Shown here one piece after another: positions 24,242-31,700 of a DNA stretch of 33,677 nucleotides. Origin of the DNA: a virus; the IMG/VR virus record IMGVR_UViG_3300035670_009547, positions 1 through 33,677 of that record; one strand, 5' to 3'. Numbering within the stretch: position 1 is the stretch's first letter; every line of letters starts with the position of its first letter. The notes under the pieces are model-generated. The model had not been told where the DNA came from. It saw nothing but the letters and a program-made list of their open reading frames with translations, and did not search any database. The position numbers were made by a program, and so were the translations under genes.

Positions 24242-26553
24242 GGAAGGTTTGGTATAAACATAAATATAGACTGATTACAATCTCCTGGTGTTGTCGATGG
24301 TGTTGGAGTCGGGGTAGGTGACGGAAGTTGAGTACCACTTGGAAATGGTGTCGGAGTAGGTGATGGTGTCTGAGTTGGGGTTGGTGTACTACTAACCTCA
24401 ACATACTCCCAATCAAAATCACAAGGGTCAAATACCGCACAATTCAAACAATATGGATTCAACAAATCGTATTGATCGTACAATAGTCTTGCGTTGTGCT
24501 GAATCTCAGGAACCGACAAAGGTTTTGCATACATATGGAATGTTGAGATCGCCCCGTCAAAGGTACCGGCGAAGTACTTCTCCAAAAGAATATTTGTTGT
24601 CAAACCACTCAAAGAAGTTCCACTCAATATATTGTCAGGGAACAACTCAGGATCTTGGATGTATTCACCACAATAAGTCTGAGGCATTGCTGAGAAAACC
24701 AAGTTCTCATGGAGTCCCTGAGTTCCCCCACCCCATGAAATGTTGAAAGGTACACCAACTTGTGTTTCTTTGTGTCCATATAAACCCCTCGGGATTATCT
24801 CCTCAAAGTTTTCAAAAGTTTCAAAATGACGACCGTTCACATAAAGTTTGAGTTTACCCCTTCTGTAAAATTCTTCGAGTAACCATTCGTAATTCAACTC
24901 CACAAGTTCTTCTTGAACTGGATTCACTTGATTGTGGGTAATTGGTGGTTGAATAAGTGATACTGAGTTTCCTGCGGTGGTGGCTGTATACACCAAATTA
25001 GATATTACACCCAACCCACCTCGGTAATACAAATCACAGAAATCCATCCACGTGTATCGTTCGAATACCGCATCGATCAATACCCAATGCTCCTCACTGA
25101 GATATTCTGTACCTAAACAATCATCATAAATGCCACGAGTAGAACAGTAGTTATTGATAGAATAACCTGTTTGTGATTCGAAACCTATGGTCTCACAAGC
25201 CCCTGTTGTGACACAATCACCGGTGAAAGTTAGAGTTCTAATACAAATTCTTGGGTTTGAGGGGTCCCCACTAAATCTTATTGCAAAGGCGTTTGACATG
25301 GAATCCAATAATGGATCATGTTCAGGTTTTGGTTTTGGTGGGGGTGGGACACAACAACTACAATATGTAACACTATGACCTGTGGTATATCCGGTTTCAG
25401 GATATACCTTCACACAGTAAGATTCTGCATATTCCAAATAGTTTGGTTTGTCTACCCTCCAATAAGGGAATTGACCTTTCCCAACATTTTTGGTGGATAT
25501 AAATTTCATCTGACCACCTACAGGATCATAACTTTCAACAACACCTTCGATGTATTCTAAAACATCGTGATATATCAAGACATCATCACCAGCTTGCCAC
25601 AATAAATTTGGTTGAACAAAAATGGTACCTCCTGAAACATTGATGTCTAAGTTAGTATATGAAGTGGTCGTATAACCTGAGTTTAGAATCTCACACATAC
25701 ATGAGGATAATCCTGTTAATGGCTCGGTGACTCTCACATAAGAAGGATCACCTGTGTTTTCACCATCCGCTGCGTGCCAAAATTTGTTTTCTGCACGAGT
25801 GCCCATGTAAAAGAATATTCCCGAGTTGTCGGGGTAATAATCGTTGAGAGTTGTTTGGCCTGAAGATGGTGTGAAAATATTTGTCAAACGAGGCTTGAGG
25901 GTCATTTCTACCGTCCAACCTTTGGGATATCTTGTTGGTAAAACTTCGTAGTCATATCCAAATAGTTTGTAAAATCCTTGGTAGAATCCCCCATATAATT
26001 CATGGAACTGACCAATTTTTTGTGAATTGTATGAAACAATATTGTATAAAGTTCCGGCACTTACGCCAGAAAACCTATGATTCGGTTCCCAAGTATAACC
26101 TGTAACTTGGAACATTTTGAATCTCCTATCGTATTTGTATCTGTCAAATTTTTCAGAATCGGGTAATAATCCCATGGTGTATTCAATACTCTGACCACTC
26201 ATACAATCCACCAATCCGTTATCTGTTCCTGTAAGACCTATGTCACAAATTGTTCTTGATGAATAACAATCAAGTAACTCATCGAGTGTATTATAATAGT
26301 TCGCGGAAACCAAAACATTCTGTTCGTTGTAATCTTGGTAATTCAAAACAAAACCTTGGTTTGAACCTGAAAAGTTCAAATCAATTTTGATGGGCATAAC
26401 ATCACCATTGAATTCACCGATCAAATACGGTGAAAAAACAACTTCTTCGTTGTATTGCCTCTCATCTGACGCCAAACTGAGGTCAGAAACTTCTTGAACA
26501 GGTTTTAAATACCACTTATTATAAACGTATTGGTTGATGTTCTGATATGCCAT
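24229..26553 (-). CDS. Large tail-fibre/virion structural protein with LamG-like region and Thr-Pro tail
   Basis: The protein has 774 residues. It starts MAYQNINQYVYNKWYL, followed by FSPYLIGEFNGDVMPIKIDL, a virion-style N-terminus. The middle has many cysteines (CSCC before a PPPPKPKPEHD hinge). From about residue 590 a jellyroll-like region appears (GKLKLYVNGRHFETFENFEEI, NISWGGGTQGLHENL, FDGAISTFHMYAKPLSVPEI), which is a LamG-like pattern. Residues 721-757 are a Thr-Pro-Ser linker, then a short DCNQ... tail that overlaps the next gene by 13 bases. It is the first gene of the fibre block, with a TATTTAT box 5 bases before its ATG. Confidence 0.7.
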   Translation of the reverse strand: MAYQNINQYVYNKWYLKPVQEVSDLSLASDERQYNEEVVFSPYLIGEFNGDVMPIKIDLNFSGSNQGFVLNYQDYNEQNVLVSANYYNTLDELLDCYSSRTICDIGLTGTDNGLVDCMSGQSIEYTMGLLPDSEKFDRYKYDRRFKMFQVTGYTWEPNHRFSGVSAGTLYNIVSYNSQKIGQFHELYGGFYQGFYKLFGYDYEVLPTRYPKGWTVEMTLKPRLTNIFTPSSGQTTLNDYYPDNSGIFFYMGTRAENKFWHAADGENTGDPSYVRVTEPLTGLSSCMCEILNSGYTTTSYTNLDINVSGGTIFVQPNLLWQAGDDVLIYHDVLEYIEGVVESYDPVGGQMKFISTKNVGKGQFPYWRVDKPNYLEYAESYCVKVYPETGYTTGHSVTYCSCCVPPPPKPKPEHDPLLDSMSNAFAIRFSGDPSNPRICIRTLTFTGDCVTTGACETIGFESQTGYSINNYCSTRGIYDDCLGTEYLSEEHWVLIDAVFERYTWMDFCDLYYRGGLGVISNLVYTATTAGNSVSLIQPPITHNQVNPVQEELVELNYEWLLEEFYRRGKLKLYVNGRHFETFENFEEIIPRGLYGHKETQVGVPFNISWGGGTQGLHENLVFSAMPQTYCGEYIQDPELFPDNILSGTSLSGLTTNILLEKYFAGTFDGAISTFHMYAKPLSVPEIQHNARLLYDQYDLLNPYCLNCAVFDPCDFDWEYVEVSSTPTPTQTPSPTPTPFPSGTQLPSPTPTPTPSTTPGDCNQSIFMFIPNLPCDI
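24260..24266 (-). promoter_or_regulatory. TATTTAT candidate before the protease-fibre gene
   Basis: The motif reads TATTTATG, 18 bases before the ATG at 24241, inside the end of the 774-aa gene. It could be an internal late promoter. Confidence 0.4.
24283..24393 (-). repeat. Thr-Pro linker at the C-terminus of the 774-aa gene
   Basis: This tract encodes residues 721-757, the same repeat type as in the next two genes downstream on the minus strand. Confidence 0.85.
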
Positions 26554-26558
26554 ATGTG

Positions 26559-26565
26559 ATAAATA
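26559..26565 (-). promoter_or_regulatory. TATTTAT box, left half of a divergent pair
   Basis: The motif reads TATTTATC, 5 bases before the 774-aa gene ATG. With 26578-26584 it forms a perfect 8-bp dyad (ATAAATAC / GTATTTAT, 10-base spacer). Confidence 0.55.
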
Positions 26566-26577
26566 CTTTTACCGAGG

Positions 26578-26584
26578 TATTTAT
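26578..26584 (+). promoter_or_regulatory. TATTTAT box, right half of a divergent pair
   Basis: The motif reads TATTTATA, 15 bases before the ATG at 26600. A second copy (26595-26601) overlaps that ATG itself. Confidence 0.55.
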
Positions 26585-26599
26585 AAGTAAAAATTATTT

Positions 26600-27418
26600 A
26601 TGATAAGTTACGGTCGCGAATATTTTTCAAACAATCTGTATTTTTTCCTCAAAAATCGTGGGGAAAATATTGATGTATATTATTCTGTAAATGAAACTGT
26701 AGTAGAAGCCCGTGAAATGGATGAGATTATTTCATTACCTATTTCATCAGAAAAATCTTTGTTCAGATTAGTAGAAAAGGTAATGAAAAGTAAAAAAAAG
26801 TTCAAAAAAGAAGACATTAAGAGACTCGTATCGAAATTAGATAAAGACAAAAAAGAAATCGACGAGTTGATTGATTTTGATGGAACGATGATGAGTTCAA
26901 AGATTCCAATTCACGATCCAAAATTGTCACCTACAAAAACTATGGACCAAACTGTGTTTGCCGCAAGACAAACAAACGATCCTGTTATGAGAGGTTATCG
27001 AGTATATTATGGTGAAAGTGTGATGAGAGAAGAAGACCTTACAGGTGCCTTCGGATACGATGTTGTGTCGGGCGACACTTATGAGGACTGTGTCGAAAAG
27101 ATGACTCAAATGGAGGTTGAAAACCCTGAGGAAAGATGTCAAGCATTTGGTAAATCACCAAAGTTGGATGAAAAAGGACAAGAAAGATTGACTGAAAAAG
27201 AAATTAAGGAAATTCAAAAACAGAAAATGATTGATATGTTGGAAGATTTGATTGTGAAAAAATCTGAAGATTCTGGCATAAGAAAAAAAGATAGTGCTAG
27301 TAAGATTGACGATTTACCTAAAATGGTGAAAAAAAACTTATCAAATCTTCTAAAACACATGGAGAAAAACGGTGTTAGTAAGTCCGATATAATCAAATTT
27401 ATCAGAAATGAACAGTAA
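26600..27418 (+). CDS. Hypothetical phage protein, charged, late-type
   Basis: The protein has 272 residues and I do not recognise a family. The N-terminus (MISYGREYFSNNLYFFLK) is followed by a lysine-rich helical stretch (residues ~60-95). Then comes a distinctive PIHDPKLSPTKTMDQTVFAARQ block and RGYRVYYGES, and the C-terminal ~90 residues are charged helices. It opens a five-gene plus block with overlaps or gaps of only a few bases, driven by the divergent TATTTAT pair. Company with the WYL-like and capsid-targeted candidate suggests a head or virion-assembly role, but this is context only. Confidence 0.7.
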   Translation: MISYGREYFSNNLYFFLKNRGENIDVYYSVNETVVEAREMDEIISLPISSEKSLFRLVEKVMKSKKKFKKEDIKRLVSKLDKDKKEIDELIDFDGTMMSSKIPIHDPKLSPTKTMDQTVFAARQTNDPVMRGYRVYYGESVMREEDLTGAFGYDVVSGDTYEDCVEKMTQMEVENPEERCQAFGKSPKLDEKGQERLTEKEIKEIQKQKMIDMLEDLIVKKSEDSGIRKKDSASKIDDLPKMVKKNLSNLLKHMEKNGVSKSDIIKFIRNEQ

Positions 27419-27875
27419 TCTTTACGATAAAATTTGGGATTTTCCTGAGGATATGCGAAATCATATGAAAGTATGTTTTGCTAAAGTAAAAAATGCGGAT
27501 TCAAATATGGAAGGTTTCAACAGAAACAAGAGATTACAAACCGCACAATCTATTGGGTATCCTGAATTAAAAAGAATTAAAAATTTTTTTGACAATCACC
27601 AAGGAACTAACGTTGACGCACCATTTATTCTCAATGGAGAAAACAAGATGAAGAATTTTGTGGATTCAATTCTTTCAGGTGCTCGTCAATCTTTGAGTAA
27701 TACCGATAAATTACGAAGGGATACTGCTATGGTCGACAATGACTTTAATATGAAAACGCCGAATCAAAATATGAATGTTTCGAAATTTGATTCAAAGAAA
27801 AATTCTTTAGAAAAACATGGATTACAAGTCAATGAAAGTATAAAGAGAATAAACCAACTAATTAGAAACATGTAA
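27408..27875 (+). CDS. Hypothetical phage protein
   Basis: The protein has 155 residues starting MNSNLYDKIWDFPEDMRNHM. It has helical, charged sequence with a YPELKRIKNFFDNHQGT segment and an Asn/Lys-rich second half. No catalytic motif, signal peptide or membrane segment is visible. It overlaps the previous gene by 11 bases and is probably translationally coupled. Function unknown. Confidence 0.7.
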   Translation: MNSNLYDKIWDFPEDMRNHMKVCFAKVKNADSNMEGFNRNKRLQTAQSIGYPELKRIKNFFDNHQGTNVDAPFILNGENKMKNFVDSILSGARQSLSNTDKLRRDTAMVDNDFNMKTPNQNMNVSKFDSKKNSLEKHGLQVNESIKRINQLIRNM

Positions 27876-27876
27876 A

Positions 27877-28167
27877 ATGGAACAATTACCTTTAGATTTT
27901 TCACAACCGCAGAATAGGTTGACAGAAATTGCTGACTTCGAAAGAAAAAAGAATCTTGTAAAAAACGATTATTCACAACAGGGTCAACAATACTCGTCAA
28001 CAAACCCTGACGCTATCGGAGATGGTGATGAAATAGGTCGTGGAACTGGAAGTTTCTTGGACGTTTATAATGTGGCGGCAGGTACTTCAGTGGATGTTTT
28101 CGAGAGAAAAATGAATATCAAATTCAACGCTTATCAACCTGACAAACCTTATAGATTAGAGGATTAA
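27877..28167 (+). CDS. Small hypothetical phage protein
   Basis: The protein has 96 residues. It starts MEQLPLDFSQPQNRL and has a polar middle with an acidic DAIGDGDEIGRGTGSFLDVYN segment. The end, NIKFNAYQPDKPYRLED, is hydrophilic. It follows the previous stop by one base in the same plus block. No family was recognised. Confidence 0.65.
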   Translation: MEQLPLDFSQPQNRLTEIADFERKKNLVKNDYSQQGQQYSSTNPDAIGDGDEIGRGTGSFLDVYNVAAGTSVDVFERKMNIKFNAYQPDKPYRLED

Positions 28168-28169
28168 AA

Positions 28170-28574
28170 ATGAAATTACTTTCAGCACTTACCCAATTAA
28201 TAACCGAAGCGGCATCTATTGACGACATCAGAAGAGCAATAGATCAGAAACAAGTATGCTCAATTTATTATGATGGTGATGAACCAGGTGGTAAGGGTTT
28301 GAGAGAAATCGAACCCGTCGCATTGGGGAGGTCGAAAAAAGGAAATTTAGTTTTTAGGGCTTGGGATCAGGCGGGAGCATCCCATACAGCATATCTTAAC
28401 GACCCACATAGTCCCAAACCAGGATGGAGACTTTTCCGTGTGGATAGGACTAGTATGTTTAAACCAACAAGACAAAACTTTACTAAACCGAGACCTGGCT
28501 ATAATTTTGATGGTGATAAAGATATGACAAGTATCATTACTATCGCTAAATTTGATACTAGAGAAACCGCATAA
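28170..28574 (+). CDS. WYL-like domain protein with T4-type capsid-targeting N-terminus
   Basis: The protein has 134 residues. From about residue 17 it follows the WYL domain pattern: a helix (IDDIRRAIDQKQ), SIYYDGDE, LREIEPVALGRSKKGNLVFRAWDQ, and GWRLFRVDRTSMF. WYL domains bind ligands or nucleic acids in regulators and are common in phage-defence proteins. The first 14 residues (MKLLSALTQLITEA) resemble T4 internal-protein capsid-targeting sequences (MKTYQEFIAE|A), with an I-T-E|A site at 11-14 that would fit the T4 prohead protease. That would make it an internal, ejected head protein; this is inference. It joins its neighbours by a 2-base gap and a TAATG overlap. Confidence 0.75.
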   Translation: MKLLSALTQLITEAASIDDIRRAIDQKQVCSIYYDGDEPGGKGLREIEPVALGRSKKGNLVFRAWDQAGASHTAYLNDPHSPKPGWRLFRVDRTSMFKPTRQNFTKPRPGYNFDGDKDMTSIITIAKFDTRETA

Positions 28575-29158
28575 TGAACGCACAATTATTAGAAAAACTT
28601 GTAGTCGCAAAAAAAATAATGGATAAATCGAATGATATCCAAAGAGGTTCCGTTGGGGGAAACATTAGAACTACGGTAGAATCTTATGAGCCTGTAAACG
28701 CATCTTACAATATTCCTCAGGAATTTTTGGCAGAACAACCAAAACCAAAACAAGTTCCAAACAATATGAATTCAAAAGAGAGAATATTGAGTTCAAAATT
28801 ACCTGATGAAATCAAAAAGTTGATGATCGAACATCCAATCGAGCAACCTAGAACATCAGGAACAGAGACAATTCTTAGTGATGAGTTAGTAGAGGCGGCA
28901 TCAAGATTGATGAAAACTGACGCCTCAGGAAAACAGGTCAGACAAACGGTACAAAGACAACCTCAAGGACAAAATGTTTCTGAAAGTGTTCTCGACATTA
29001 GTAACTTGAGAAGTATGTTGAAGGACGTGGTAAAAGAAGTATTATCCGAACAGGGTGTAATCACAGAATCCACACAGAAAACAAAAGAACAAATAACCTT
29101 CAGAGTAGGTCAACATGTATTCGAGGGTGTGATTACAAAAATTAAGAAAGTTAAGTAA
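28574..29158 (+). CDS. Hypothetical phage protein, possible virion component
   Basis: The protein has 194 residues. Two short helical segments (residues ~1-20 and ~145-165, LRSMLKDVVKEVLSEQG) are separated by a polar, Pro/Gln-rich stretch. The C-terminal 30 residues (EQITFRVGQHVFEGVITKIKKVK) are a compact beta-like block. The VLSEQG and VITEST segments contain L/I-x-E sites of the T4 prohead protease type. It is the last gene of the 26600 block, linked to the WYL-like gene by TAATG. Function unknown. Confidence 0.65.
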   Translation: MNAQLLEKLVVAKKIMDKSNDIQRGSVGGNIRTTVESYEPVNASYNIPQEFLAEQPKPKQVPNNMNSKERILSSKLPDEIKKLMIEHPIEQPRTSGTETILSDELVEAASRLMKTDASGKQVRQTVQRQPQGQNVSESVLDISNLRSMLKDVVKEVLSEQGVITESTQKTKEQITFRVGQHVFEGVITKIKKVK

Positions 29159-29178
29159 TTCCTTTTTTTTGTCGTAGA

Positions 29179-29201
29179 TTTTTCATATATTTTATGAAAA
29201 A
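29179..29201. promoter_or_regulatory. AT-rich inverted repeat before the 29210 block
   Basis: TTTTTCAT (29179-29186) and ATGAAAAA (29194-29201) form an 8-bp inverted repeat with a 7-base centre. It lies 8 bases before the ATG of the glycosyltransferase at 29210, in a 51-base gap that lacks a TATTTAT box. It may be an operator or part of an early promoter; this cannot be decided by eye. Confidence 0.3.
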
Positions 29202-29209
29202 GAAATTCT

Positions 29210-30424
29210 ATGTCCAAAATTAAGTTGTTGGTTATTCCCTCAGATAAAACAGGTGTTGGTAAATTCAGATCTTTAGATCCTCATATTTTTTTACAAAATT
29301 TATATCCCGATGATTTTCATATTGATATCATGTATGATGTCAATGTTAACGATGATTCGTTTTGGGAAGAATATCAAATCGTACATTTTCACCGTACTAT
29401 CGGTCCAAACTATGATATAATGGAATCTTTATTATCCAAATTAAAATCTTTTGGTGTGGTAACCATTATGGATTTGGATGATTATTGGCTTCCTGGAAAA
29501 GAACACCCCATTCATGACTTAATCATGGCGAACAAGTTACATGAAAAAATTGTCCGTAATTTGAAAAATGTACAACATGTAATTACTACAACCTCAATTT
29601 TCGCAGAAGAAATTAAAAAACACAACAAGAATGTCGTTGTATTTCCAAACGCTATCAATCCCAATGAACCTCAGTTTAAGGAAAAAACACAACCATCGGA
29701 AAAACTACGTTTTGGTTGGTTAGGTGGTTCTTCTCACTTACACGATTTAATGATTTTGGAAAGTTTATTCACCAAATCATCACCAATCAAAGATAAAACA
29801 CAATTTTATTTGTGTGGTTTTGACATGAGAGGTACTGTTACAGAAATAAATCAACAAACAGGCGAACAAAAACAAAGACCCATTCAACCAATGGAAACTG
29901 TATGGTATAAGTATGAAAATATTTTTACCAACAAATATTCCATGATTTCACCCGAATATAAAAACTTCCTCATGTCATTCAAAGAGGAAGATGATTCAAA
30001 GTTTAGTAATGAGTTTTATCGAAGAGTTTGGACTAGACCAATTCAAAGCTACGCCAAAAACTACTCTAAATTTGATGTTTCTATGGCTCCACTAAAAAAT
30101 CATATTTTTAACCGTGTAAAATCACAGTTGAAAGTTATAGAAGCGGGCTTTTACAAAAAAGCCCTCATTGCTTCAGACTTGGGTCCCTACACAATTGATT
30201 TGAAACATTCATTAGAAAATGGTAACTTTGTGAATGGAAATGCATTATTGGTGAAAGAAGGGCGTAATCATTCAGACTGGTTCAAATACGTAAAAAAATT
30301 GGTCGACAACCCATCTTTTGCGGAAGATTTGGGTGAAAGATTATATGAAACTGTTTCACCAGTTTATGATATTAATATTGTTACAAAAGCTAGAGCAGAA
30401 TTTTATAAATCGTTGATCAAATGA
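29210..30424 (+). CDS. GT-B type glycosyltransferase
   Basis: The protein has 404 residues. The N-terminal lobe has VVTIMDLDDYWLPGK, then HVITTTSIFAEEIKKHNKNVVVFPNAINP, the typical link into the second lobe of GT4-like enzymes. LRFGWLGGSSHLHDL starts the C-terminal Rossmann lobe and NRVKSQLKVIEAGFYKKALIASDLG supplies the E-x-x donor-binding helix (normally near the EAx7E motif). These enzymes transfer a nucleotide-activated sugar. Unlike the minus cassette it sits with DNA-metabolism genes. It overlaps the exonuclease gene by four bases (ATGA). Confidence 0.82.
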   Translation: MSKIKLLVIPSDKTGVGKFRSLDPHIFLQNLYPDDFHIDIMYDVNVNDDSFWEEYQIVHFHRTIGPNYDIMESLLSKLKSFGVVTIMDLDDYWLPGKEHPIHDLIMANKLHEKIVRNLKNVQHVITTTSIFAEEIKKHNKNVVVFPNAINPNEPQFKEKTQPSEKLRFGWLGGSSHLHDLMILESLFTKSSPIKDKTQFYLCGFDMRGTVTEINQQTGEQKQRPIQPMETVWYKYENIFTNKYSMISPEYKNFLMSFKEEDDSKFSNEFYRRVWTRPIQSYAKNYSKFDVSMAPLKNHIFNRVKSQLKVIEAGFYKKALIASDLGPYTIDLKHSLENGNFVNGNALLVKEGRNHSDWFKYVKKLVDNPSFAEDLGERLYETVSPVYDINIVTKARAEFYKSLIK

Positions 30425-31122
30425 TACAACCACAAATTTCAAAAATATTATTCTTTGATTTGGAAACCATTGGTATTACCAAGGATTTTGATGAGTTAAG
30501 TGAGAAGTATCCTGAACTTAAAAAGCAATTCTTGAATTATTTCGATTGGTTCATCAAAAGATTCCCTGAGGACAAAGATCTATCTCCCGAACAAGTTTTT
30601 GTGAATAGAGCGGCTCTTGTTCCTGAATTTACAAGGATTGTATGTGCAAGTTTTGCATTTGTTACACCGGATGGTAAAACACATATACAAACATTTTCAG
30701 ACAAAGATGAAAAAAAACTCCTAAGGAATATAAACGACCTTATGAATAAAGTTTTCAAAATGGATTTTTGGCTTTGTGGACATAATATAAAAATGTTTGA
30801 TATCCCAATGTTACTCAAGCGTATGGTAATCAACGGAATAAAACCATCACCATTATTACCAAATTACGATACAAAACCATGGGAGATCAAGGCTGTTGAC
30901 ACCTTAGATATTTGGAGGATGGGTAATAATTTTGGTTTAGCGTCTTTGGAACTCATGTGTGCTGCTATGGGTGTACCGTCTCCTAAAGAAGGTGAGGTTA
31001 CTGGTAACAGAGTCCATGAAGCATATTACGAGTATGATCAATTAGATTTGATTGTTGAATATTGTGAAAGAGATGTATTAGTTTTGATTGAAGTCATAAA
31101 AAAATTTAAAGAATTACAATAA
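30421..31122 (+). CDS. DEDDy 3'-5' exonuclease (DnaQ/PolB-exonuclease-like)
   Basis: The protein has 233 residues. ExoI is FFDLET (D and E), ExoII is GHNIKMFDIPML (with the invariant D), and ExoIII is EYCERDVLVL, a Y-x3-D form that makes it DEDDy. DTLDIWRMGNNFGLASLELMCAAMG lies between, as in stand-alone PolB-exonuclease-like proteins. It should degrade single-stranded DNA or RNA 3' ends. The phage DNA polymerase already has its own proofreading domain, so this one probably works in repair, recombination or host DNA turnover. It shares ATGA with the previous gene and TAATG with dut. Confidence 0.9.
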   Translation: MIQPQISKILFFDLETIGITKDFDELSEKYPELKKQFLNYFDWFIKRFPEDKDLSPEQVFVNRAALVPEFTRIVCASFAFVTPDGKTHIQTFSDKDEKKLLRNINDLMNKVFKMDFWLCGHNIKMFDIPMLLKRMVINGIKPSPLLPNYDTKPWEIKAVDTLDIWRMGNNFGLASLELMCAAMGVPSPKEGEVTGNRVHEAYYEYDQLDLIVEYCERDVLVLIEVIKKFKELQ

Positions 31123-31700
31123 TGTCCACTAACGAAGAATTAGTAAAAGGTCTCGAAAAACTCTTGAAAGGATTAGAAGAAGAAATTTTTGATGATGATA
31201 TGGAATTTGAAGGGATTCCTATCCAAGAATTAGATGAAGTGGTTATGGGTAACAATCATTTAATACCACTTCATTTTACTAAAGTTTCTGAGGGAACAAT
31301 AACACCTAAATACAATTATCCATCAGATTCAGGATTTGATTTGTATAGTACTTCAGATGTAAAAATTACTGGTTTTGGTAGATCTCTAATATCAACAGGA
31401 ATTAAATTTGACATCCCTGAAGGTTATGAAATACAAGTTAGGACTAAAAGTGGTTTAGCCTTAAATCATGGACTTATGGTCTTGAATAGTCCTGGAACTG
31501 TTGATCAAGGATACAATGGTGAAATTAAGGTCATTATGTTCAATTCAAACCCTGCAACTGTTGAAATTTCGAAAGGACAAAAAGTGGCACAAGCGGTTCT
31601 CACACCCGTTGTGTCAGGTAAATGGGTAAATCTTATAGAGGTGGAGACAATAAACGATAAAGAACGAGGGAGTAATGGATTTGGGTCAACAGGAATTTAA
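31122..31700 (+). CDS. dut: dUTPase with N-terminal extension
   Basis: The protein has 192 residues; trimeric dUTPases usually have about 140-150. It hydrolyses dUTP to dUMP and pyrophosphate to keep uracil out of DNA and feed dTMP synthesis. All five motifs are present: SDSGFDLYS (residues 68-76), RTKSGLA (107-113), GTVDQGYNGEI (125-135, catalytic D128), KGQKVAQAVL (151-160) and RGSNGFGSTGI (182-192). The first ~48 residues are an acidic helical extension (EELVKGLEKLLKGLEEEIFDDD) not needed for the core. It overlaps the HAD gene by 26 bases. Confidence 0.96.
   Translation: MSTNEELVKGLEKLLKGLEEEIFDDDMEFEGIPIQELDEVVMGNNHLIPLHFTKVSEGTITPKYNYPSDSGFDLYSTSDVKITGFGRSLISTGIKFDIPEGYEIQVRTKSGLALNHGLMVLNSPGTVDQGYNGEIKVIMFNSNPATVEISKGQKVAQAVLTPVVSGKWVNLIEVETINDKERGSNGFGSTGI

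Noticed and set aside
20707-24393. Repeated tracts that could be mistaken for a CRISPR array
   Set aside because: Units are about 6 bases, degenerate, in frame and without spacers; they are protein-coding Thr-Pro linkers.
29163-29170. T8 run after the 194-aa gene as an intrinsic terminator
   Set aside because: The only stem before it is a 5-bp all-AT pairing (AATTA/TAATT), too weak to call a terminator.
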